A DNA stretch of 64,000 nt from Asterias amurensis (lineage: Eukaryota; Echinodermata; Asteroidea; Forcipulatida; Asteriidae), in the NCBI RefSeq assembly GCF_032118995.1, contig NC_092651.1:12487285-12551284 (forward strand). Direction: 5' to 3'. The notes under the pieces were generated by a model. That model saw only the letters and a list, made by a program, of their open reading frames with translations, was not told the DNA's origin and searched no databases. Position 1 is the first letter of the stretch. Each line of letters starts with the position of its first letter. Position numbers and translations under genes: made by a program. Of the stretch, positions 44,501 to 52,945 are shown one piece after another.

Positions 44501-47500
44501 TTCAGGTGTTCAAATGCTAACTGCCTTTGAAATCTGCTTACTAGGAGTGTGTGGCACCCTGGTCGTTGTTTTAATCCCTTTTTTGATGTGCCATGTAAAA
44601 GCCTGTAATCGGTAGGTGTTCAATTGCTTCAAAATATTCATTTCATAGTCTGTTGTTTTTTTCCTTAAAAGCAAAGTACTGTATCATGTACATGTTCTTT
44701 GGTTTTCGAAATTTATCGATTGTTTGAATCCGTAACATTTAATGTGATAAGACTGACATCTGAAAATTTCATTTCAAAAGGTGGTTGTGTTACACCTCAC
44801 ATATATAATGATTTATTTGGAATAGCGTCCCACTTCAACTCAGAAACGCAGATACTTGTTCCAATTTCAAAAATCACCTCAAAACATATCTAATATTCAG
44901 TGAAGTCATTAATTGACTTTCTTTCAAATCAAAATAGAAAAATTCATTAAGAGCTGTGCTTTAAAGTGTCAAATTTTGAAACGTGTCAAATCTTGAAAGG
45001 CAGAGCAGTTTTTCTCTGCTAAGGGGCACTTTCTATTGAGAATATGTAAGTTTGTATTGCAACTTTGAAGAGGTCACCAGCAGCAAAAGCACAGGGCAAA
45101 ACAGCAACTGCTGTGGGCGCCATGGGTTAATACAACGATCCATTAGGCTCCGCCCACGGCGCACGTGTGAGCAAGAACACGTGAGCCTCTCCAATGCCAT
45201 TCTGCACAACTCTGCCGCGCGCACCAAGCATACACGTACACATGTCGGACCTTATAGTGTCAGACTTTTGGTTGTGCAATGGGTTGTGATTGGTCAATAT
45301 GCAATGGGGCGGAGCTTAATGGAACGGTCTATTCGAGGACTAATAGCTTGTTTTGTTTACAATCTTGTTTTGTTTCGATGTGTTTTATCATGCAGCCGTA
45401 AACGGCAAAGGCGTAACTTCAGGGTTCAAGAGAGAGCAGTTAGATTCTCAGTCTCTCCTCGGTTGGTGCGTGAACCCAAGACACCAAAACTCAGAGGGGG
45501 ACGTGGAGGAGGTGAACCCTGGACACCAAGCCTCAGTGGGGGATGTGGAGGCGGTGAACCCTGGACACCAAACCTCAGAGGGGGACGTGGAGGAGGTGAA
45601 CCCATGACACCAAGCCACATAGTGGGACGTGGAGGTGAACAGGAGACACCACACCCCAGTGGGGTACGACATGGAGGTGAACCCGTTACACCAAATGAGG
45701 GATGTGTAGGAGGTACTCCATCAGAGCTCCTCATCTACGAGTCAATTGGAAATGACACCCCCATTGAGCATTCATACTGCACATCTGCAAGAGGCAAGAT
45801 GCTTGAGGACCAGGGTGGTCATCAGACTGAAAACTCTAACAGATACAGTACGCTTAGCCTGGGCGATGAGGTGCAGCATATCTACTATAAAGCAGGAAAG
45901 TGAAATCCAATAACAACCAAGGCTAGGGAGTAGATCCCTAGGGGGAAGGTATCCCCCTACTTGGATGGATTTCACAAAGGGTTAAGACAAGTCCTATCTT
46001 GAGTTCAGCCGAGTTAGGACTAGCCTTTAGTTTTTAAAAACTCCTAGACATTGCCAGTGTTCTCACTGTGCCGACAGAGCAGTTCACAGACAGCGCATTT
46101 GCTGCCACCACCACAACTGACAACAGCAGGCAGTGAAGTCAAAGAATACACCCTGGTATAACGCTGTGCTGAGGAATCCTCTCTCCTGGTCAATGAGAAA
46201 CCGCTGAGTAATCTTAAAGATTCTGAACGTCTTCGGGAAGAAACCTACAATGCGGTAACCCTCAGCAATGAGTTCCAGCAAGATGTATGGATAGTCAACA
46301 CAACAGACCCAGGGAACCACCTTTCCTTGCAGATTCAGCACTTTAAGACGAGTAAAATTCTCAGCGCTTTTCCAGCGGGGTTAAGACTAGTCCTATCTTG
46401 AGTTCAGCCAAGTTAGAACCAGCCTTTAGTTTTTAAAAACTCCTTAACAGTCCCAGGAATAGTCCCAAGTTAGGACTATCTTTGTGAAATCGTCCTCTGG
46501 GCTAGATTTATTAAATTGAATTGAATAGAATATGATATTAACAAACTATGAATCGCTTTGTTCAAGGGCCCCGAGTACCTTATTTGTAGATACAAGCGCT
46601 AAATATGAGACTCTGGTATTATTTTTATTCTTGATATGATTATACTCTGTAATGATTTAAATATGAGGAACAATGTAATAAAATACCTTGAAATTTTGGG
46701 TCTGTGATTGCGAAGGATATTTCTCGAGGGGGGGGGGGGGCACAATTTGTTTTCTAGGAAGCAATTCTGGCCAATTAAAAGGGCTGATTCAAATTGTTGT
46801 TTCCATTTGCATTTCTCCTAAACAATATAATTTTCAATGCAATTTTTTTGTACTCAGTGCAAGTAAGTGGTAAAAAACAAAAATTTGTCTGCAGTAAATG
46901 GACAAAGTATTAGTTATGTTATTAAAATAATTGCATTCAAGCCATCGGCTCTTTCAGTAAACAGTATTGTTCAAGTCCCACACTTCGTGTATCACAACAT
47001 AAAATAACAAACCTGTAAAAAATTTTGGCTCAATCGGTCATCGGAGTCGGGAGAACATAATGGGAAAACCCACCCTTGGTTTCCGCACATTTCGCCATGT
47101 CATGACATGTGTTTAAAATAAATCCGCAATTCCCGCTATCGAGAATTGATATTGTTTTAATGTTTTCTCGAAAAGTAAAGCATTTCATGGAATAATATTT
47201 CAAGAGAAGTCTTTCACCATAACCTTCTGTAAACCCTGTAATTTATTAGTAAATCTGTGATTTTTTTTTTTTTTTCTTTGCCGAAAGTGTATAATGGCTT
47301 TAAAGAAATGCTACATTTTGCTTCGGTTATTTGCAATCTGAAAGTCCAGATTTCAAATGGGAGGGTGGACAGGGGTTGGGGGTACAAAGCCTATGCAGCC
47401 ACTACACTGTTCATGTACAGGTCTATTCATACCAGAAAGATACATACAAGACTCAGATAGTATACACCTGAACTGCTATGTACAATATAAATAATTTATG

Positions 47501-50500
47501 CGTATCCTAAAGCCAATAATGTATGATACCTTTAAGAATTGATGCCATTCTAGAAACAAGAGAGAATTGAGTGTGAGAGGTTTTTTGTTCACTTACCTGA
47601 CCGTTGTCAAGGGCAACCGTCAACTGTCTGTGGTCACCGTTGAAGGCTGTTACCAGGCAACCAATAAAAGGAAACAAAATAAATGACATCAGTGCTCAGA
47701 TCTAGGCAGTGTACGAGCAGAGTCTAGCCTAATAAAATATGCTACAATGTAGTTAACAAGAAGTGTTAGCAGAACTGTTTATAAATGCAGAATTTGTATA
47801 AAATTACAAGGAAATTTGAATTGTATAATTGTGTGGCTTTATTGGACATAACCAAATATTTAAATAAAGATATGCAAACAAATGAATATGTGCTAATTTA
47901 AATTGTAGCAATCAAATAAGATTTGGTGTTCTTTAAATACCTTGCCCAACCAAATCCTTTTATAAATTGTCTTGGCACAAATAACAATTACTTATCACTG
48001 GGTCAGGCATTGGAATCTTATCTAAACCCCAAACTGTTGGTGTGAAATGTTTTCATAGGTCAGTTTTATTGTGTATTAATTATCAACATGTATTTCCTTT
48101 TAATCAAATCAAATACAAAGTCATTTCCTTCTTAAAGGCAGTGGACACTAGTGGTAATTACTCAAAATAATTATTAGCATAAAACCTTTCTTGGTGATGA
48201 GTAATAGGGAGAGGTTGATGGTATAAAACATTGTGAAAAATGGCACCCTCTGAAGTGGCATAGTTTTCGAGAAATCAGTAATTTTCCACGAATTTGATTT
48301 CGAGACCTCAGATTTAGAACTTGAGGTCTCGAAATCAACCACACACCTTCATGTGACAAGAATGTTTTTTCTTTCGTTCATATCTCGCAAGTTCCATTTC
48401 AGATTGAACTCAAATTTTCACAGGTTTGTTATTTTATGCATATGTTGAGATACACCAACTGTGAAGGCTAGCCTTTGACAATTACCAATAGTGTCCACAG
48501 CCTTTAAAGGGCTATGAACTTTTTTCTAACACAAAACACAATGTCCACAGATTTACATTTAACTCACACCGTTTGAAGATAATGATAGTAGAAAGCTTCC
48601 CTTAAAATATTAATTACTGAGGTGCTGTAGTTTTCGAGACATGAGTAAAGTGATGTCACAAAAATATTTTTGGTCTCAGTTATATATAGCATGTAAAAAC
48701 ATGCTAACCAGTTATGGTATGTTAGGGTAAGTAGTTATGGTATGTTATGGTATAATACCCTAACTGGTTAATACATTCTAACATGCTAAAATAGTTTTCA
48801 TCTACTGAGAAGAAAATTATGTTGTGATTGTTTTACTCATTTCTCAAAACTACAGCACCTCAGCAAGTAATATTTGAAGGGAAGCTTTCTACTATCATTA
48901 TCTTCAAACCATGTAAGTTTAATGTAAATCTGTGGACATTTTGAAAAAGTACCAAAAAAATTCTTTAACGTGAACTCAGAATGGCTGATCCCACAAGCCC
49001 CTTTAAATTAGCCATCAACTTCATCTTCAGACCTCATCCCATATAAATATTTAAGAAAGGAGATGATAAATACACTCTCTGAGGCTTTGAACTTTGCCTA
49101 ATGGAAAATTAAATTAAATTATGCAGGAAGATCTTAGTTTACTAATATTCGCCGAGACTGCATATCATTTGCAATCACGCAGTATGGAGTTTACTGACCA
49201 TGGAAATTCAGCATCACAACAAATTTGATTATTATTTGTTCAATCAACACTCTGTTGTTTTCCTCAGTGTTATTGATCTTTCGAACAGCGAAAACTGATA
49301 TTTTTGCATATTTGTTATAGATATTTTACAAGCAATTATAGCATGACACTGAAAATTTAATTACAGCTTTTTACTTCTGACCGCTCGAATGTTAAAATGT
49401 AGCTTGGTGTTAAAATTTTGAAATTGGCTAAGAAAAAAAAAACTATTACCCGTATTAATACTTATCTCCCAAAAATGGGGTAAGGGGGGGGGGGTGGGAG
49501 GTTACAGAACAATTTTAGTTAATATATGGAAGATGGTTGGTTAAATCGAAAACAATATACCAAACAAATATTTAAATGCAAAAATCTCAGTTTTCCCTAT
49601 TCAAGTGATCATTCAATAATACTGACAAAAATTAGTGTAGATTTATTAATTCCTGCCAAACCCTGATATACACTTGACTTTAGCACGGAATTGCCTGCTT
49701 CCCCTCAAGCGCTGATTCTTTGCTTGTGGTAAGCGGAGCTGCAGAGATATGAAATTTGACTTGGATAAAGATTGGTATGGCTGGACCATGCTGATGAGCA
49801 AATTGTTAAAGGAACACGTTGCCTTGGATCAGCCTAGCTGGTCGTTGAAAATCGTTCTGTAACCGTTTGTTGTAAAATGCATATGGTTAGAAAGATATTG
49901 TAAAAGTAGAATACAATGGTCTACACAAATATGCCTCGAAATTGCGTGGTTTTCTTTTTACCCTGTCGACTAACACGGTCGGCCATTTATGGGAGTCAAA
50001 ATTTTGACTCCCATAAATGGCCAACCGTGATAGTTTGCGACGTAAAAGGAAAACCGTGCAGTTTCGAGTGTGGATCATTATATTCTACTTTTAAAACATC
50101 TTTCTAACCGTATGCATTTCATGACAAACGGTTTCAAACGCTTTTAATAGACCAACTCGTCCGATCCAAGGCAACGTGTTCCTTTAATTTGGGCCTTCAT
50201 TCCTCAGTCCTTCATGAAGAGGTTTTAAGGTCATGTCCTAATACTTTAATTTATGTATTATAGCCTATATGACTACAAATATGAACATAGGTTTTGAATG
50301 ACAATTTAAAAATATTTCATTATTTTTCTGGGAAAAATGACATGTTTCAGTTTGCCCTTCTCACTAGGCAGACTTACATTGAGCCTTCTAAATTCATTCA
50401 AGTCTGCCGCTATCATCCTCATTTTGCAAAAATTTTTGGGTAAATCTTTTAGTTGGATAACTTTCCGTATGGTGCCACCACTTTTTCACTCATTTTTACA

Positions 50501-51230
50501 AAAGGGGATATCTCATTTGGGTAAATTAGATACTATATTATTTCATATCGAATGAAAAAGTGGTGGCGCCATACGGAAACTTTTCCTCAGAAATTTTGCC
50601 TACAACAGAGACACAGTACATGTATCTAATGCTCTGTACTGAAAATGTTAACATTTGTATTATCACACTCACACATAGTACAATATACAAAAGCCATTAA
50701 AAAAGAGACAGAGCCCCAATTTATGTATGCATATAGCTATAAACTGTTCCCTAAATAAAACTTAATTCTTATCTTAATCAATAGCCACATGAAAATATTC
50801 ACATTATATTATGTATCATAATCAAAAGGCACAAAAAAACCGACAATTAAAACCACAAACCGTTATTTGCCGTTTCTCTTAAACGTCCATAAAACCACAT
50901 GGAATGTTTATTTAAAACAAGCAGATTGAAATGAACCTTGCACTCCTCTTAAAAAAATGTGCAATAAATTTAGAGATAAATTTGTACAACAGCGAGTTAA
51001 AAAAAAAAACTCGGTTGAAATTGAAGCATTATTTTACAAATGTTTTTATAGCCTAATGCCTTCTCAGTGTGGAAAGGCAGTCAGACAAGCACTCAGAATC
51101 AACCTTGAGATTTACTTTATCAACTGTCTACCCGTATGATAGAAAATTCCTTCACTGGGGAAAATAATAACCAAACACAAATTGTCATTTTGTACTCACC
51201 GGCTTCGTGTATGTTCATCGTGTTCACCAT
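35450..51230 (-). CDS. Small ankyrin-repeat protein, five exons
   Basis: Exons on the minus strand: 51200-51230, 47597-47646, 39347-39512, 37938-38063, 35450-35514. All borders are GT/AG, phases match at each junction, and the sum is 438 nt (145 residues plus stop). The protein starts MVNTMNIHEAAFNGDHRQLT. An N-terminal helical half-repeat is followed by three ankyrin units: about 31-64 (TSSLHKAAANGHLECLQLL), 65-98 (TPLHSAARNGHLKTIKWLV) and 99-125 (KTARDVAKQQGNFEVAKFL). The last exon adds a charged 20-residue tail ending in NYVTH. It is likely an intracellular adaptor-type protein; no partner or pathway can be read from it. The start ATG follows an A/G-rich context (ATCATGG). The large second intron (39513-47596) contains an entire gene on the opposite strand. 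Confidence 0.85.
35948..36125. mobile_element. Near-perfect foldback element, family M3
   Basis: A 178-bp palindrome. GGGGTGGATTTCACAAAGGT and its complement form the ends, TAGTCCTAGCTTAGGACTAG and its mirror the inner arms, around AGTTAGGACCAGTAACTC. Other copies at 30775, 31485, 45958 and 52020. It lies in intron 4 of the ankyrin gene. Confidence 0.85.
36130..36560. mobile_element. Two adjacent M4-type foldback elements
   Basis: Successive blocks with AACTTGCTAAGCACAGG, ATGAAATTGGGCCC and GGGGCCAATTTTACAAAGCA. Units are diverged but show the same GCTTAGCA arms. Confidence 0.6.
36561..37079. other. Ankyrin intron 4, nothing further recognised
   Basis: AT-rich with a short repeated phrase (GTGTCCCT near 36880 and 36965). 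No supported feature. Confidence 0.35.
37080..37497. mobile_element. Family M4 foldback elements, partly duplicated
   Basis: A left arm (GGGCCCAGTTTCATAGAGCT at 37083) is repeated at 37264 after a duplicated CTGGGGTTTGCCTTTTGGCT. A single right arm ends near 37495. The centre holds the pair GGATTACCAACCAAATG and TTGGTTGGTAATCC. Confidence 0.75.
37809..37908 (-). mobile_element. SINE 3' part, family S1
   Basis: Minus-strand remnant ending about 30 bp from the donor of ankyrin exon 4. It keeps the GTACTGAG, GCTAACACACATCAGTGTAT tail of S1 but not the tRNA-like head. Confidence 0.6.
37938..38063 (-). CDS. Ankyrin gene exon 4
   Basis: Between TTTTTCGTCTAG and GTAAGACT. Encodes TIKWLVDAGIDIHIE through VAKFLKEAG, the end of the second and the third ankyrin unit. 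Confidence 0.88.
38292..38675 (+). mobile_element. Short TIR element, family M1
   Basis: Full length, in intron 3 of the ankyrin gene. Confidence 0.8.
38905..39085 (-). mobile_element. tRNA-derived SINE, family S1, minus strand
   Basis: On the minus strand: CTCGGTGGTCTAGTTGGTA (box A-like), GGTAACGGGTTCGAACCCC (box B-like), then the S1 tail. With the next copy it forms an inverted pair about 60 bp apart. Confidence 0.7.
39140..39312 (+). mobile_element. tRNA-derived SINE, family S1
   Basis: TCTAGTTGGTAAGACACCAC (box A) and GTCGTGGGTTCGAATCCCG (box B), CTCG/CGAG stem ends, then a 3' body with GGACTCGGGAAAGTACTGAG. It ends about 35 bp from exon 3. Confidence 0.75.
39347..39512 (-). CDS. Ankyrin gene exon 3
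   Basis: Between AATTTTTTTCAG and GTAAGAAC. Carries the first ankyrin unit and the start of the second, with both LH(K/S)AA-NGHL signatures. Confidence 0.9.
39694..40074 (+). mobile_element. Short TIR element, family M1
   Basis: Full length, in ankyrin intron 2. Confidence 0.8.
40440..40850 (+). promoter_or_regulatory. Duplicated upstream block with IRF-like sites
   Basis: Two tandem, diverged copies (repeat distance about 190-220 bp). Each has AAATTGTGACAAAAT, CTGTTTCGGAATCTA and GAAACAGAAAGA. GAAACAGAAA at 40612-40621 and 40832-40841 fits the GAAANNGAAA core of IRF/ISRE sites. The second site is about 130 bp upstream of the ATG of the IgGFc-type gene. Confidence 0.4.
40967..41048 (+). CDS. 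Receptor exon 1 (signal peptide)
   Basis: ATG at 40967 after AGCAGC; hydrophobic core VFFVFLVLQF, likely cleavage near STEG. Donor AAG/GTTCGT, phase 1. Confidence 0.75.
40967..45903 (+). CDS. IgGFc-binding-type transmembrane receptor, four exons
   Basis: Exons 40967-41048, 42009-43388, 44452-44611, 45396-45903; GT/AG borders and phases agree at all three junctions. Total 2130 nt, 709 residues plus stop. Residues 1-23 are a signal peptide (MDLRPVFFVFLVLQ start). Residues about 33-460 match the IgGFc-binding N-terminal domain of FCGBP-like proteins (GREFIFAIPGSSN; TWGRSFVLANM; VWRILAPFPNTTLTF). A Ser/Thr/Gln-rich stalk follows, then one membrane segment at about 512-535 (ICLLGVCGTLVVVLIPFLMC). 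The tail opens with RKRQRRNFR, runs through six 14-residue EPxTP/GGRGGG repeats (567-649), and ends with LIYESI (653-658) and YSTL (691-694). Vertebrate FCGBP is secreted and mucin-associated; a membrane-anchored form with a tyrosine tail suggests a surface recognition receptor. Ligand and signalling are inference. The gene lies inside ankyrin intron 2. Confidence 0.82.
41330..41628 (+). mobile_element. Chimeric M1/M6 element in intron 1
   Basis: The left half is M1 (GAGCAATGGAGAGCTGTTGA), the right half is M6 (TCTCCCGACTCCGATGACCG, ending GTGTGTAATGGCTTTA). The switch is near 41460-41490. Confidence 0.6.
41700..41990 (+). mobile_element. SINE S1 next to the exon 2 acceptor
   Basis: S1 copy with leader (ATATCGTTGCGGTACCCGCT), tRNA-like head (TCTAGTTGGTAAGACAATGC; GTTCGAATCCCAGC) and tail. 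The tail ends about 18 bp before the AG of exon 2. Confidence 0.7.
42009..43388 (+). CDS. Receptor exon 2 (IgGFc-binding ectodomain)
   Basis: Acceptor CTTTTTTTTTATACATAG, donor CATG/GTAAAT. A single 1380-nt exon holds the whole ectodomain, with at least six cysteines and NTT sequons. Confidence 0.9.
43464..43820 (+). mobile_element. Short TIR element, family M1, in intron 2
   Basis: Plus orientation, right TIR degraded. Confidence 0.75.
44085..44430 (+). mobile_element. Family M5 repeat with hammerhead-like core
   Basis: CTGATGA (44085-44091), stem GACTAG/CTAGTT, GAAAC (44113-44117), then AATTAAGAACTCACTC and, near the right end, GGTGTTACCGCAAACCAAAT. Same family as 19635-20000 and 63640-63905. 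It fills the end of intron 2 up to the exon 3 acceptor. Confidence 0.6.
44452..44611 (+). CDS. Receptor exon 3 (stalk and membrane segment)
   Basis: Acceptor CTCAAATCTTCAG, donor AATCG/GTAGGT. Encodes the membrane span and three following cytoplasmic residues. Confidence 0.8.
44612..45395. other. Receptor intron 3 with a small TIR element
   Basis: About 45138-45330 is bounded by GATCCATTAGGCTCCGCCCA and TGGGGCGGAGCTTAATGGA, inverted ends of a GC-rich element. The rest is unrecognised. Confidence 0.5.
45396..45903 (+). CDS. Receptor exon 4 (cytoplasmic tail)
   Basis: Acceptor TTTTATCATGCAG. A 42-bp minisatellite in frame gives the EPxTP repeats. The final 60 residues are non-repetitive, with six tyrosines, and end in IYYKAGK before TGA at 45901. 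Confidence 0.8.
45958..46500 (+). mobile_element. Family M3 element split by an exon fragment
   Basis: Left end TGGATTTCACAAAGGGTTAAG, right end ATCTTTGTGAAATC. An M3 half (AGTCCTATCTTGAGTTCAGCC to TTTTTAAAAACTCC) occurs twice in the same orientation, on either side of the captured fragment. Confidence 0.7.
46053..46379 (+). pseudogene. Captured copy of part of receptor exon 2
   Basis: About 327 bp, closely matching 42941-43260 of the ectodomain exon in the same orientation. A 7-bp insertion near 46115 shifts the frame, and TATATCGC has become TATAACGC, a stop. Not translatable. It lies in the likely 3' UTR of the parent gene, before an AATAAA at 46677-46682. Confidence 0.9.
46677..46682 (+). 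terminator. Candidate poly(A) signal of the receptor gene
   Basis: AATAAA about 775 bp after the stop; not corroborated. Confidence 0.3.
46960..47303 (-). mobile_element. Short TIR element, family M6
   Basis: Full reversed copy, ending TGCCGAAAGTGTATAATGGC. In ankyrin intron 2. Confidence 0.7.
47597..47646 (-). CDS. Ankyrin gene exon 2
   Basis: 50 nt between CCTGGTAACAG and GTAAGTGA. Encodes FNGDHRQLTVALDNGQ. Short, but phases fit on both sides. Confidence 0.8.
47647..48133. other. Ankyrin intron 1, nothing recognised
   Basis: AT-rich, no supported feature. Confidence 0.4.
48134..48505 (+). mobile_element. Short TIR element, family M1
   Basis: Full length; abuts the following M2 element. 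Confidence 0.8.
48506..48985. mobile_element. Palindromic repeat, family M2
   Basis: Full copy with inverted halves and a central AACCAGTTATGG / TAACTGGTTAATAC pair. The centre includes a short duplicated GTTATGGTATGTTA. Confidence 0.7.
48986..49804. other. Ankyrin intron 1, nothing recognised
   Basis: AT-rich; G-rich run at about 49480-49500. Confidence 0.4.
49805..50185. mobile_element. Palindromic TIR element, family M7
   Basis: TTAAAGGAACACGTTGCC to GGCAACGTGTTCCTTTAA. The centre holds TGACTCCCATAAATGGCC twice in inverted form. Confidence 0.8.
50445..50585. mobile_element. Small TIR element, CCGTATGG type
   Basis: TTTCCGTATGGTGCCACCAC at the left and GTGGTGGCGCCATACGGAAA at the right, about 130 bp in all. 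Confidence 0.65.
50586..51199. other. Ankyrin intron 1, nothing recognised
   Basis: AT-rich, no supported feature. Confidence 0.4.
51200..51230 (-). CDS. Ankyrin gene exon 1
   Basis: ATG at 51230 in ACATCATGG; donor GAAGCCG/GTGAGT. The single base left over completes an alanine codon with exon 2. Confidence 0.75.
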
Positions 51231-51499
51231 GATGTCGTTATTGCATTGGGTATGCTCCCGCTGTGTGGTTGATTAAAAACCGCTATTGCACACGAAGACA
51301 AGTTAATGGAGAGCTGTCAAATTCCAAATTCGCCTTTAATTGTTCTGCTGAGCTATGAAGACAACAGCTCACACTGCACTCAGGTGTCACACTATGTAGC
51401 CACACAATAGCTTTTTGTCTTACTTGAGCATGCAAACAATACTGTGACCGCGCAAAGGGCAACGGTCGGCATTTTAAAACACATTACATGTGTCAAGTC

Positions 51500-51509
51500 A
51501 ACATGGCGG
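51500..51509 (-). promoter_or_regulatory. YY1-like site upstream of the ankyrin gene
   Basis: Reads CCGCCATGTT on the minus strand, matching the CCGCCATNTT core, about 270 bp before the start codon in a locally GC-richer region. Confidence 0.35.
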
Positions 51510-52019
51510 TCGGTACAACGGCTGTTTTATGATTTGATGAATTAAATTCACACAGCCTAATTTCAAATAGTCGTTCAGAGTTGGTGTAGTGAAATACAAT
51601 TCAGAGTGCAATAATGCGCTAATTAAGCTGTTGACAATCAAAATGTGATAGAAATTTATAAGTTGGACCGAACAATATTCACATGGTAGTTGTAAGGCAC
51701 CCTTTGAAATGTTTTCATTTGATTAACTAAATGGATACGGATTGGGGAGGGGGGGGAGGGTCACAGCTCTCGGGTCACTCAAAACATATTTTAGGCAAAT
51801 TTCTCCCTGATGACGAAAACAGTATAATGTGACAAATATGTTTTGCTTGACAAGTTAACTTTAATTTCAATAAAGAAATACTTTAATTTTGACTTAAACA
51901 CTAGAGTCAAAATGTTTTAACATTTAAAAGTTAGCAGGTTTTGCAACTTTTCTACAATTTTGATGACAAGATACGTATCTACACAACATAACGTGATTAC
52001 TGGAGATAAAGAATACTGG
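51510..52019. other. Intergenic, nothing recognised
   Basis: G-rich tract at about 51745-51760. No gene. Confidence 0.4.
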
Positions 52020-52175
52020 GGTCGATTTCACAAAGAGTTAGGACTAGTCCTAACTTAGGACTAGTACTAAGAAATATCAAAAACATACAGCTAGTCCTAA
52101 GTTAGGACTACTATACTAACTCATCCTAACTCAAGATAAGACTAGTCCTAACTCTTTGTGAAACCCACCCCTGGT
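52020..52175. mobile_element. TAGGACTAG foldback element, family M3
   Basis: GGTCGATTTCACAAAGAGTT and AACTCTTTGTGAAACCCACC ends, inner TAGGACTAGTCC arms. Confidence 0.75.
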
Positions 52176-52699
52176 TTCTTTACACAGGTACATTATATGT
52201 TTGTCATATACCATAGTATATAATAGGCAATTACGAATGTCCCCTATAATTAAAAAAAGAATGGCACCAGACTATTATTCCCTGCTAGCCTCAGTTTGGC
52301 TAATGTAGGAGGACCACAAAAAGACACCAGCTACTATATTATGTGATAAGCTCTGTATTTTGAGAGTGTTACGATCTTACAGTTACGTTTGTGGGATTTG
52401 AACCCACAAATTAACCCCCAAACAAATAATAACAATCGCCATCGAACCTAAATACTTAGTTTTGCCACTGATTTTGTTAAACATCGCGCAGCGCAATAAT
52501 GGGATGGTAAATTTTAGAATCCAACCACAGAGGGAAGGGGTATTGACAATCAGTTCAAAATACCCAGTATCTCTTCTACCATCTACGAACAATCTTTCCA
52601 CACCCCCCCCCCCAAGAACACTAATCTTCAACAGTCTCTCATAGATTCCAAATCATACCAAATCTTCAAAAGCAATTACATTCACAATTTACAACACAA

Positions 52700-52945
52700 A
52701 AGCGAATTTAGACGACTCTCTCATGACCTCCTGTCAAGTTCCTCAGCGGAAGGATAACTACCAAGTGCCAACACTCAGGCAACAACAAGAAATGTCCAGT
52801 TTTAGATGTAGGAGGAAAACCCCTAATTGGGGGAAAACCTAATCCGACTGTAAACCCAATCAATAGGAAAGGTTCTGGATTGAAAACGGAATCGAACATC
52901 GGTTTATCGAGACAAAAGGCAGAAAAAAGAAACCACTATGCCAAT
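52700..52945 (-). mobile_element. tRNA-derived SINE-like repeat, minus strand
   Basis: On the minus strand: ATGTTCGATTCCG (box B-like), GGGTTTACAGTCGGATTAGG and GGGTTTTCCTCCTACATC. Related to the repeat at 2108-2345. Confidence 0.5.

Noticed and set aside
46084-46341. 85-residue minus-strand frame
   Set aside because: Antisense of the captured exon fragment; the same shadow occurs in exon 2.
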